Source: Flavivirga rizhaonensis (GTDB lineage: Bacteria > Bacteroidota > Bacteroidia > Flavobacteriales > Flavobacteriaceae). From it: DNA of 64,000 nt. The stretch covers positions 372,001 through 436,000 of the forward strand of contig NZ_SRSO01000001.1 in the NCBI RefSeq assembly GCF_004791695.1, written 5' to 3'. The notes under the pieces were generated by a model that was given only the letters and a program-made list of their open reading frames with translations, ran no database searches and was not told where the DNA came from. Below are positions 44,401 to 52,774 of the stretch, piece by piece. Numbering within the stretch: the stretch's first letter is position 1; each line of letters begins with the position of its first letter. Position numbers and translations under genes: made by a program.

Positions 44401-45787
44401 CTTAGAAGTGTCATGTAAGATCTTTGAAAATGATAAACAAATAAGAATAGCTTGGTTAACACCAGAGGGTTATTTTAAAGCGAACAAATCTGATATAAGA
44501 AATTTTCATTTTGTAAAAAATGGCAAGGCATTTCCTCTAATTGATTATGAAATATACCTCAATCGCCCAGATATCATAATGCAAAAGCTCGGTTTTACAT
44601 CTTCTAAATCATACGAGCTATATAAAAATGCATATTTAAAGCGCCTTACTAGAAATGGATACGACGAAAATACTGATATTTTTAATCTAGATAGACCAAA
44701 ATTAAAACTTCGGAATAGGGCTCAAATCCCAATTCTGTCCGAACAGAAACAATTAAATTTAGCTATTGAAAACACATCAAATGCTGAGGAATTGATAGTT
44801 TATATCAATGGTGTTCCTACTAATAAAGAAGTTGTTAAGGATAAACATAAATTAAACACCTTAATTGAATTAAACAGTGGTATTAATCGAATTTCTATTT
44901 TAACTAAGAATGAAAGTGGCAAGGAATCAGAACCAGTTTCTTTTGAAGTTACAAGTACTGCACCGCGAACTGAATCTAAACTGTATTATATAGGTATAGG
45001 CGTTTCTAAATACCAAGATAGTACAATGAATCTGAGGTATGCAGATAAAGATGTAGAAAGAATAAGTAAGGTATTAACTTCTAAGTATGAGAATAGATCT
45101 TATATAAAAACCTTGCTCAACGAAGGGGTAAACAAGACTTCTGTCTCTGAGTTAAAGACCATATTACAAAGTACAGATATTGATGACACAGTAATTGTTT
45201 CATTCTCAGGCCATGGTCTTATAGGAAAAGACAAAGATTTTTACTTTGCCTCATACGATATAGATTTTAACAATCCAGAGGAGAAAGGAATTTCTTATAC
45301 AGACATACAGAGTCTTTTAACCGATATTCCGGCGCGCAGAAAGTTATTGTTAATAGATGCTTGTCATAGTGGAGAACTAGATACAACTAATGATAAAATG
45401 ACTCCAGAGACTAAAGTGGTTAAGCATGTTCCTAAAGGTGCAAAAGGGAGTAAGGCAAAAAATAAAACCGCTAAAAATGAAGAATCATTTAAGTTAATGC
45501 AAACTTTGTTTTATGATATTGATAGAGGTAATGGCTCTTATGTAATATCTGCAGCTGGTGGCTCAGAGTTTGCATACGAAAATGAAAAATGGAAAAATGG
45601 GGTTTTTACTTACAGTTTCATTAATGCTTTATATGAATTAAGCTACGACACTTGGAAAGGCGAACAAGGTATTAGAATATCAAAGTTAAAAGACTATGTT
45701 TATAAAAGTGTTGTAGAATTGACCAACAATCAACAACGGCCAACATCTAGGGCAGAAAATTTAGAATGGGATTGGGTTTTGGAGTAG
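41402..45787 (+). CDS. Exported giant propeller-caspase protein, second paralogue
   Basis: A 1461-residue protein with signal peptide (MSKTNFVACIVLILVIKLNA), a long propeller-type region with weak repeats, the linker LTPEGYFKANKSDIRNFHFVKN, and a caspase domain with SGHGLI (His1271) and DACHSG (Cys1321). The His-Cys spacing of 50 residues equals that of the first paralogue. It ends LEWDWVLE, as does the other. It is the last gene of the lipoprotein-CHASE2-exported protein operon and converges on the WD40-caspase gene with 10 bases between stops. A lysine-rich insertion (about residues 1330-1360) lies just after the catalytic Cys. Confidence 0.88.
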   Translation: MSKTNFVACIVLILVIKLNAQKKFLETQYAINDLHFCSKNGEIVYANDTTLYFVDYKTLKIKDSIALINNKTKFISSFQYLDTPQPLIIIKTKTKQKYYQNYFEYPEDSTYFFSRTQNKIINKFSGNIYASFNEENPSIAVVGYNEYNDYKDDYGNVNKSPLIGKLESFPNRVVVESSGTIRKIQVSNSGTRVAIIYQKYFGKGDPYDHILEIRDLPSLDIVTSKKIKDKTISISFSSNDEHVVLKKDANSTYTDFSLSEEEYFKIYFTSTLEEVSEIPKDLKVKEAVRNGTVWKRIKTEVINVDFNSKQRIHKIWPNLTPFSIIDGFKVIDDEIILLYGNMGYGYSGEKNGIIKYGLKNEAVFSEIKNVSERDTLYNPLDVRIMDNKTSVYGVTYNSKSNLLLIKDQPSYELSGFQIWSALDKKKFYDVEFPKKVNPFMDNEGETCLIFEEYEGTGFREFKMKVLDIKTGIAKVKLFEDSEFDGLSAKCHNLRSKSNEWICSDGRSKFWRVDIKDFTIQLLNDLSNDKYYRADVESFRPIPDSDKVLIALNSVNVAPNHSVTESHFEGYKIFNPNNLLVQDLPALNKATDVFPLNKNKIVFKNGTSLKLYDVTTNNVTPITKIADNNRIADVLLLDNKAEIVMDKKDSLVDSLQILSYDYGTKKVIANYKIPSSKGLFKNFEGLNYYSYDSYYTYNHKLRAKVEWNSQKPKYTQSHDLNINSDGKLLYRDEWLINLKDLEVEQQLLSYTKNTLLENDEIVLLNTDKYGAKDYKFRIVNTKNTDSILWKSKTVRMDFGDRPSSRVWTKDKNFVLFYNSFQTTDSQTIYLLDVKNRELNSKKINFKIKKACFAEDARQVVLTSHSDIMQKNSNSVFYSIEGLKKIREINTDYDDEVDSNNYIFTDFEFLLHYSLVDDKIEKEKSYYARRRLRTSKYLKEKNLLVAGTDKGSLVFWNIDNSSPKHIEKVSDSEIIKIVEVNNSLYVLSKDSEISVVNLDNLSLEVSCKIFENDKQIRIAWLTPEGYFKANKSDIRNFHFVKNGKAFPLIDYEIYLNRPDIIMQKLGFTSSKSYELYKNAYLKRLTRNGYDENTDIFNLDRPKLKLRNRAQIPILSEQKQLNLAIENTSNAEELIVYINGVPTNKEVVKDKHKLNTLIELNSGINRISILTKNESGKESEPVSFEVTSTAPRTESKLYYIGIGVSKYQDSTMNLRYADKDVERISKVLTSKYENRSYIKTLLNEGVNKTSVSELKTILQSTDIDDTVIVSFSGHGLIGKDKDFYFASYDIDFNNPEEKGISYTDIQSLLTDIPARRKLLLIDACHSGELDTTNDKMTPETKVVKHVPKGAKGSKAKNKTAKNEESFKLMQTLFYDIDRGNGSYVISAAGGSEFAYENEKWKNGVFTYSFINALYELSYDTWKGEQGIRISKLKDYVYKSVVELTNNQQRPTSRAENLEWDWVLE

Positions 45788-45797
45788 TAATGTGAGT

Positions 45798-48700
45798 TTA
45801 TAAATTTCGCATTATTTTTTTTATCAATTCCTCTCTCGTTTTGGCTGAGACTTTATATCTTAATTCCTTGCCCTTGCATTTGGTTTTATAGCTCAAAGTA
45901 ATTTGGGTTTCCTCTTGCTTGTAGGTGCCAGTTATTTTACAACCGTTTGAGTATTTGTTTGCGTCCACCCAAATAACTTCATAATCTTTAGTAGATAATG
46001 AATTTAATTCTTTATCTAATAAAACAGATAATTCTAAATTGTCTTCCAACTCGTAAGTATTTAATAGATTACTTCTCACATAAACTTGTTTTGGCTCATT
46101 AATAACTATTTTACCTTGGTCGTCAGAATTTAAGATGCCGATATCAAAAGAACCTGATTTTGGAAATAAAACCAAAGGCTCTTGTATGCCGCCGATATCT
46201 TCTGCTAATCTAGGAACTTCATCTTTAGCATAGTTGAATAGAGTGCTAACGTCTACTTTTGAATTTTCTTTTAAAGCTACGCCAGACATGCCTTTTAACA
46301 ATGTATAGGTTAATAATCCTTGGCCATATTTGCTGGCTTCGTAACTAACTTGATTAGCAGCGGAACCAGAAATTACAAACATACCCGTCCTGTCTTTCAT
46401 CCTATCTATAGCTTTTATCTGGTCAGAGTCTATATCCCGCTTTGTCACTAAATTTTCTACCGCTTGTCCTGAGCCACAGGCATCTATAACCATTACTATT
46501 TTATTAGCAGGTATTTTTTTAATAAGTTCTACCCATTCGTTGGTAGATATGGTGGTACTTTTTCTCAAAGCTTCATCATTATAAGCTTCTTTATTGGTGA
46601 AACGGGCATCTTCTGTAAGGAAGTAGAAATCTGAAATGTTGTTGTTATCTGACCAGTTAATTCCATGCCCACTCATATATACCATAAAAACATCTTCTGC
46701 TTTAGATTTCTTAGCAATTTTCTCTACAGCTTCTTTAATGATTTCTTTTCTTGGTCGTTGGTCTATATTTGTAGCTAATTTGATAATATGTGTTTCTTTA
46801 AAGAGGTTTTTTGTGGTTAATTGCAATGCATTTTCCATAGCATCGATATCGATTACAGGATATTTTAAATCAATATCATCACCTACATAATCACTTACAC
46901 CTATTAAGAGAGCATGAAAACTAGGTGTTTTAGTTTTCTTCGTTCTAATAGCTTTAGCTTTAGCTCCTCTACTGGTAACATCACCTTTTTTGTTTTTAAC
47001 TTTAACCTCGTATGTGTTTTCGCCATTTATAGTTTGGTTTTCATAATTTGTGATATCAAAATAAATAGTTTGTTTGTTTAAGGTTTCATCAAAGTTTTTA
47101 GGTCTTGCGTCTTGTATAATTTCCTTACCGTTTAAATAGATATTTACATCTCCATAACCGCCCTCACGTTTGGTTAAATAAATGGGTAACATGTTATTTT
47201 CTATTTCACCTACTACGACTTCAGGATACAGTTCTACCCCGTCTTTTTTAATGTCAGCATTCCCTAAATATTCATCATTCATCACCTTTTTCCATAAACC
47301 AGGTGTATAATACTTATTTTTTAGTTGACTGAATTCTATCACCTCCAGTCCCTTTGTCCAATACATCAATTCCATAGCTTCAGGTGAGGCGTCAAATAAA
47401 CCAGTAGGGTGTATATGCACCCATTTGTTATTGCCAAAAAAATAAGATTTAATTAGTTGATTACCTGACCTAATATCCCAAAATATCAAAGAGCCATTTC
47501 TTGAGCCTGAAATTAATTTTGTGTCATTTGTGCCCAATGAGACCGCCCTAACCATATCTGAGTGGCCATTTTTGTTGAACAATAGTTTGCCCGTTTCTGC
47601 ATTCCAAATTTGTATCGTACCTTCTCTAAACCAAGAGACTATTTTTTTGCCTCCTGTACTAAATGATGAACTCCCAATATTAGTAGTGTCTTCTTTAAAA
47701 ATTTGCGAAACCTCATTGGTTTTGGGATTCCATATTTTTACATACTTTCCAATTAATATACCTATTTCTTCTCCATTGGGGATAAATTTTATATCCTGAA
47801 TCCAAGAATTAGGCATATAAAGGCTGTCGAGTAAAGCCATTGTTTTTGCATCCCTTATAGTTGTCGCTTTTCTTGACGTTGTAATGACTTTATTTCCTTC
47901 GGGATTAAAACTTGCTGCAATAATTTCAGTTTCCTGCATTTCATCTAAACTTGTATCAGGTAGTCGTGGTGTGCTTTTAAGTAAATCACCAGAATTAGTG
48001 TCCCAAATTTTAACAGATTTATGATATGATCCTGTAACTATTTTATTGCCATCAGGACTAAAACTGGCGCACTTAAACCGAAAATCGGGTTCATTTAATG
48101 TTTTAGATAATTGACCGGTTTTAACATTCCAAATTTTGACTATCTTATTTGAAACCGATAATAATTTATTATTGTCATTATTGAATTTTATCGATCGGAC
48201 ATAATGCTGATTTTCTAGAGTGTGAATTAATTTACCTGATTGAAAATCTAGAATCCTAATAGAACTACTTCCTTGTGCTACTGCTACATATTTCTCATTT
48301 GGGCTAAGTGCAATATCACTTATAAAACGAGCATGGTTTTCTAAATTACATATTAATTTACCTGATTCTGCATTCCATATTTTTGCTGTTTGTGCAGATA
48401 CTGTAACTATTTTTTTTCCATTAGGACTAAACTCAGCATAATCATAATAAAAATATCTTTTATTTATTTTTAGACTATCTAATAATTTTCCACTTTTAGC
48501 GTCTATAATATGAGCGACGTCTTTATTTCGATAAGTAGCAATAATTTTTTTGCCATTAGGGCTAAAATTGAGGGATTTCGTACACCTTTTAAAGTCAGGT
48601 TTATATTCTCCCGTTTTGAGGTTAATAAATCTTGTTTTTAGTTTAACATCATTGTCAGATATTGTTATTAGTAGTTCTTCTTCAGGGCTAAATAAAGGAT

Positions 48701-49472
48701 ATCCTGGGATATCATAATTCATGCTTATGCTTTTTATTAGTTCTCCAGTCTCAGCATTCCATATCTTCATCGACTTTTTTGATGTAGTGATTATTTTTTT
48801 ACCATCTAAACTGAATAGTGCTGAGTTGATGCTCTCTGTATGGCCCATAAGGTCGTGCAATAATTTTCCGGAGTTAGCATCCCAGATTTTTGCCATTAAC
48901 TCTGTTGTTGTTATTATTTTACTTCCATCAGTATTATAAAATGCTGATTTAATACTATTTTTATGACCGACTAGTCGATGAATCATTTCACCTGTACTAG
49001 TATCCAAAATTTTAATTATGGAATCATTTTTTATAAAAGAAACTATTCTTGTTCCATCTGGATTAAATGGATTGGAAATATAGCCTTGTTGGGTATAAGG
49101 CATTGAAAACTCATAATTTGCCTCAAGATTACAGATTAATTTACCAGTCTTTGCATCCCAAATTTTAGTTGTATATCTGCGTGGTTTGGGTAATGTGTAA
49201 CCACTGAGTGTAGCTATTTTGTTGCCATTAGGACTGTATATAGCATCTCTGTAGTTGTTATTTTCTTTTAAACTGAATAGATATTTACCAGTCTCTGAGT
49301 CCCAAACTTTAGCGTTTTTATCAAGTGCTATTGTAAGAACATATTTGTCGTCAGGGCTAAAAAAAGCTTTATTTACACCAGCGGTATGGCCTACAGGTAA
49401 ACCCAACTTAAGTTCTTGTCCATTTAAGGCAAAAAAGGTTAATGAGATAATAATTAAAACATTGTTTTTCAT
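45798..49472 (-). CDS. Exported WD40-repeat caspase-like protein
   Basis: A 1224-residue protein with signal peptide (MKNNVLIIISLTFFALNG). From about 25 to 680 it carries many canonical WD40 repeats of the pattern IWDAKTGKLI, forming two or more propellers. A linker (HPTGLFDASPEAMELMYWTKG) leads to a caspase-like domain (from about 850) with YMSGHGINW (His936) and IDACGSG (Cys999). A C-terminal stretch after about 1100 is unassigned. It lies 14 bases downstream of the TPR-CHAT gene and is the last gene of its operon. WD40-caspase fusions are well known in bacteria, where the propeller would sense a target. Confidence 0.9.
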   Translation of the reverse strand: MKNNVLIIISLTFFALNGQELKLGLPVGHTAGVNKAFFSPDDKYVLTIALDKNAKVWDSETGKYLFSLKENNNYRDAIYSPNGNKIATLSGYTLPKPRRYTTKIWDAKTGKLICNLEANYEFSMPYTQQGYISNPFNPDGTRIVSFIKNDSIIKILDTSTGEMIHRLVGHKNSIKSAFYNTDGSKIITTTELMAKIWDANSGKLLHDLMGHTESINSALFSLDGKKIITTSKKSMKIWNAETGELIKSISMNYDIPGYPLFSPEEELLITISDNDVKLKTRFINLKTGEYKPDFKRCTKSLNFSPNGKKIIATYRNKDVAHIIDAKSGKLLDSLKINKRYFYYDYAEFSPNGKKIVTVSAQTAKIWNAESGKLICNLENHARFISDIALSPNEKYVAVAQGSSSIRILDFQSGKLIHTLENQHYVRSIKFNNDNNKLLSVSNKIVKIWNVKTGQLSKTLNEPDFRFKCASFSPDGNKIVTGSYHKSVKIWDTNSGDLLKSTPRLPDTSLDEMQETEIIAASFNPEGNKVITTSRKATTIRDAKTMALLDSLYMPNSWIQDIKFIPNGEEIGILIGKYVKIWNPKTNEVSQIFKEDTTNIGSSSFSTGGKKIVSWFREGTIQIWNAETGKLLFNKNGHSDMVRAVSLGTNDTKLISGSRNGSLIFWDIRSGNQLIKSYFFGNNKWVHIHPTGLFDASPEAMELMYWTKGLEVIEFSQLKNKYYTPGLWKKVMNDEYLGNADIKKDGVELYPEVVVGEIENNMLPIYLTKREGGYGDVNIYLNGKEIIQDARPKNFDETLNKQTIYFDITNYENQTINGENTYEVKVKNKKGDVTSRGAKAKAIRTKKTKTPSFHALLIGVSDYVGDDIDLKYPVIDIDAMENALQLTTKNLFKETHIIKLATNIDQRPRKEIIKEAVEKIAKKSKAEDVFMVYMSGHGINWSDNNNISDFYFLTEDARFTNKEAYNDEALRKSTTISTNEWVELIKKIPANKIVMVIDACGSGQAVENLVTKRDIDSDQIKAIDRMKDRTGMFVISGSAANQVSYEASKYGQGLLTYTLLKGMSGVALKENSKVDVSTLFNYAKDEVPRLAEDIGGIQEPLVLFPKSGSFDIGILNSDDQGKIVINEPKQVYVRSNLLNTYELEDNLELSVLLDKELNSLSTKDYEVIWVDANKYSNGCKITGTYKQEETQITLSYKTKCKGKELRYKVSAKTREELIKKIMRNL

Positions 49473-49486
49473 AGTTTTTCTTTATT

Positions 49487-52400
49487 CTATTCAAACAACA
49501 CAAAAGCGGCCCATTTTTCAGGATATTTTCTATATTTTTCCATCATTACAGATTGGGCTTCTTTAAATGCTTTTTTAGGATTATTAATTGCTTTCCATTT
49601 GGTGTAAAACAAATCCATAAACTCAGCAGTTTCTTTATCTGATACTTCCCATAAAGTCATAATTATGATATTTACTCCTGCCATTTTAAAGGCGCGTTGC
49701 AGGCCATAAACACCCTCAGAGCTTGGAATATCACCCAAACCAGTTTCACAAGCTGATAGAATAACAATATCTGTTTTCTTTAAATCTAGGTTAGAAATTT
49801 CTAAAGCAGTTAAGATACCGTCTTCTTCCTCATAAGGATTATTACCATGCTTCCATGCATAATTGGCATTAGCTAATATAAGACCAGAACGTAATAAGGG
49901 ATTTTCAGCATGAACATAAGGTTTCTCTTCACCTAGGATTCTCTTGTCTTTTTTCTTCTCTAAATCTGGAAAGAAATACCCATGTGTTGCGATATGAAGC
50001 ACAGAAGGACTATTGCCACTTAAGTTTTTAAAAGCTGTTTCAGTAGCCTCTTTACCATTTAAAACCTTACTCTGAGGAATTAGCTCTTTTATTCTGTTTA
50101 CTTCTTGTTTTGTGCCATTTAAATAAGACCATGAACCAGAACCAGAACTTCTTTTTATATTGTCTTCATTACCTAAGAGTAGTTCAGACTCCAAAATAGA
50201 AAATTGTTGAGCCTCATTGACGTTTTTATTACTATCTGGTGTGTAGGTGTAATCCACACCACCAATTAAAACAATGTCCTTTAAATTAGGTTGCTTATTA
50301 TATTTTTTAATATCTGCCGTATTACCCATTTGGTTTAATTCATAGACCTCGCCCAGTAGTTTATTCTCTTCATTAGGTAATGCCGCAAAAGGTATTTTAT
50401 GTAAGAAACCATCTGGTGAATAATAGATGGTTTTGGAGTCTTTGGTAAACTTTTCTAAGGGTTGCCAAACTAATTGGTAAATACTATCAGCAATCGAAGT
50501 TATCCTACTGCTTTTTGAACCTCTAGTTTTATAGAGTTGATTAGCTGAGGTTATTGAGTTAAAGTATTTTGTGAGTTGTTGCTCTTCAAATAAATCAATC
50601 ACTTTTGGAGTCTCCCAATCTTTTTTATAAAGGTATGCCACGTAAATGGTACTATCTGTTCGTGTTTTATTGTAAATATCAAAATATGTAAACTCTATGG
50701 CAAGTTCATCACCTTTCAGTTTTGTTTGTTTGTAATCTTTTACGTAATTAACGTCTTCACCAAAATTTTGAGTATATAGGTTAACGATTTCACGTTCTAA
50801 AGTTTCTAAATTGCTTTGCTCTTTATTAAAACTTGTTACTCTACTTGCTATTGGAAGCTGTAATTGTTTATTTAAATAGGTTTCCTTACTTCTAAATGCA
50901 GTTACTTTTTTATTAATGGTTGTATCATTTAACTTTTCAAGTTGATTGAGTATGTTTTTGGTAGCATTCAGTAGCAAGTTTTTAGTTGTTAATATATTAT
51001 TAGTGGCTAAACTTATAGTTTCTGGGTAGCTATTGTTTGTTAGATAATTAAAATTTGAAGTAATGCTTAAGTTGTAATCTAATTTATTTCTAATAAATTT
51101 TTCTTTCTCCTCTCTTGTTTGATAGGCGAAATTTTTTTTGATTTGGCTTTGGGTGTGAATATTTGCTTCTATTAATAAAGGTAAAACTTTACTGTATTGT
51201 CTCTTTTTTTGATACAAACTAATTAAGTTATTTAAAGAAATTATATAATTTGAATGTTCTTTGCCAAGAGACCTTTTTGTGTTTTCCAATACTTCAATGT
51301 ACATAGACAATGCTTTATCGTTTTGCTCCATGGACTCATATACTAATGCCAAGTTATTTAAACTTTTTCCATATGACGGATGTTCTTTTCCCAAAGACTT
51401 TTTAGAGTTTTTTAATCCTTCTTGCAACATGGATAAAGCAATTGAGTATTGTTCAATAGATTCATATGCTAGAGCTAGATTATTTAATCTGATTCCATAG
51501 GATGGATGTTCTTTTCCAAGTGTCTTCTCGGAAACCTCTAGTGATTCATGATATAAAGTTAAAGCTTTATTAAATTGCCCTATTGACTTATATAATAATG
51601 CTAAGTTATTTATTGTTATTATGTAAGTAGGATGATTTTTACCCAAGGTTTTTTGTTGATTTTCCAAAGCTTTTTGATATAAAGGCATCGCTTTTTCATA
51701 TTGTCCAATTTCTTGATAAAAGTTAGCTAGGTTATTTAATCTCTTTCCATATGAGGAATGGTTTTTGCCAAGAGTTTTTTTTATATTTTCTAATGCCTCA
51801 AGAAGTAAGGGTAAAGCCTTGCTATATTCCCCAATATATTGATACAAATTTGCCAAATTATTTAGGCTAATACCATAAGAAGAGTGGTCTTTTCCAATAG
51901 TAATTTCGGTAATTTTCAACGCTTCTAGATATAATGATAAGGCTTTATCATATTCCCCTATAATTTGATACAAGTTGGCTAAATTATTTAATGATGTTCC
52001 ATAAGAAGAATGATCTTTACCAAGTGTTTTTTCCGTGTTTTCTAATGATTCCTTGTAAAGAGGCATAGCTTTGTCAAATTGCCCAGTTTTTTCATACAAT
52101 AGAGCTAAGTTGTTTAAGAAGATGCCATAAGCGGAATTTTCTTTACCAAGACTTTTACTAATATTTGTTAACGCTTGTTTAGAATAGAACAAAGCTTTGT
52201 TAAGTTGTCCTCTTGACATATAAAAAAGTGCCAAGTCATTTAAGCAAATTCCATATTTTGAATGCTCTTTTCCAAATATTTGTTCAGTTTTTTCTAACGA
52301 TTTTAGATGTAATGGCAATGCTAAATTATATTTATCAGTAGATTCGTATAAAGAAGCTAAATTGCTTAAAAAAACACAATAATATTGATGAGTATCACTG

Positions 52401-52603
52401 TAGTAACCTTTAAATTGTCTGATAACTTCCTTATAGGTTGTTATGGCTAAATCATAACTTTCTTTTTCCTTATATTCTTTTGCCTTATTATATAGACTTA
52501 GAATCTCTTGGAATTCTTCAGTATTTTCATCTATCTCTATTTGTTGACTATAACTAGTAACAAAAAATAAAAAAGACAATATGGTGAATGAAAATCTTTT
52601 CAT
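49487..52603 (-). CDS. Exported TPR-CHAT protease-like protein
   Basis: A 1038-residue protein with signal peptide (MKRFSFTILSFLFFVTSYS). Residues 30-500 hold about ten kinesin-light-chain-type TPR repeats (units such as LNNLALLYxxxGQFDKAxxLY, each about 42 residues). The C-terminal 400 residues are a CHAT domain, a caspase-like fold, with LHIATHGYFF (His874) and LSACETG (Cys952). The last residues are EKWAAFVLFE. CHAT proteins with TPRs include gRAMP/craspase partners, but here the protein is exported and no CRISPR locus is near. It is upstream of the WD40-caspase and downstream of a deleted CHAT gene. Confidence 0.92.
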   Translation of the reverse strand: MKRFSFTILSFLFFVTSYSQQIEIDENTEEFQEILSLYNKAKEYKEKESYDLAITTYKEVIRQFKGYYSDTHQYYCVFLSNLASLYESTDKYNLALPLHLKSLEKTEQIFGKEHSKYGICLNDLALFYMSRGQLNKALFYSKQALTNISKSLGKENSAYGIFLNNLALLYEKTGQFDKAMPLYKESLENTEKTLGKDHSSYGTSLNNLANLYQIIGEYDKALSLYLEALKITEITIGKDHSSYGISLNNLANLYQYIGEYSKALPLLLEALENIKKTLGKNHSSYGKRLNNLANFYQEIGQYEKAMPLYQKALENQQKTLGKNHPTYIITINNLALLYKSIGQFNKALTLYHESLEVSEKTLGKEHPSYGIRLNNLALAYESIEQYSIALSMLQEGLKNSKKSLGKEHPSYGKSLNNLALVYESMEQNDKALSMYIEVLENTKRSLGKEHSNYIISLNNLISLYQKKRQYSKVLPLLIEANIHTQSQIKKNFAYQTREEKEKFIRNKLDYNLSITSNFNYLTNNSYPETISLATNNILTTKNLLLNATKNILNQLEKLNDTTINKKVTAFRSKETYLNKQLQLPIASRVTSFNKEQSNLETLEREIVNLYTQNFGEDVNYVKDYKQTKLKGDELAIEFTYFDIYNKTRTDSTIYVAYLYKKDWETPKVIDLFEEQQLTKYFNSITSANQLYKTRGSKSSRITSIADSIYQLVWQPLEKFTKDSKTIYYSPDGFLHKIPFAALPNEENKLLGEVYELNQMGNTADIKKYNKQPNLKDIVLIGGVDYTYTPDSNKNVNEAQQFSILESELLLGNEDNIKRSSGSGSWSYLNGTKQEVNRIKELIPQSKVLNGKEATETAFKNLSGNSPSVLHIATHGYFFPDLEKKKDKRILGEEKPYVHAENPLLRSGLILANANYAWKHGNNPYEEEDGILTALEISNLDLKKTDIVILSACETGLGDIPSSEGVYGLQRAFKMAGVNIIIMTLWEVSDKETAEFMDLFYTKWKAINNPKKAFKEAQSVMMEKYRKYPEKWAAFVLFE

Positions 52604-52612
52604 AAAATAGGA

Positions 52613-52770
52613 TTACTCAAATAACACAAAAGCTGCCCATTTTTCTGGGTGGTCTTTATATTTAGTTGACATTTCTAATTGGGTATTTCTAAAAGCTTCC
52701 CTTACTTCTTTTCCTTTAGAACCAAACTTGTAAGCGACATAAATATTAATAATACCATAACCTTTTTCAT
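52613..52770 (-). pseudogene. Remnant of a deleted CHAT-domain gene
   Basis: On the minus strand an ATG at 52770 begins a signal-peptide-like MKKVMVLLIFMSLTSLV. In another frame the stretch continues as KEVREAFRNTQLEMSTKYK and DHPEKWAAFVLFE-stop, matching the last residues of the neighbouring CHAT protein (AFKEAQSVMMEKYRKYPEKWAAFVLFE region). The start and end of a gene are therefore joined with the middle lost and the frame broken. It shows that the operon once had another CHAT member. Confidence 0.75.
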
Positions 52771-52774
52771 AATC

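Noticed and set aside
49487..52603. Craspase / gRAMP-associated TPR-CHAT
   Set aside because: The protein has a signal peptide and there is no Cas7-11-like gene or CRISPR array in the window.
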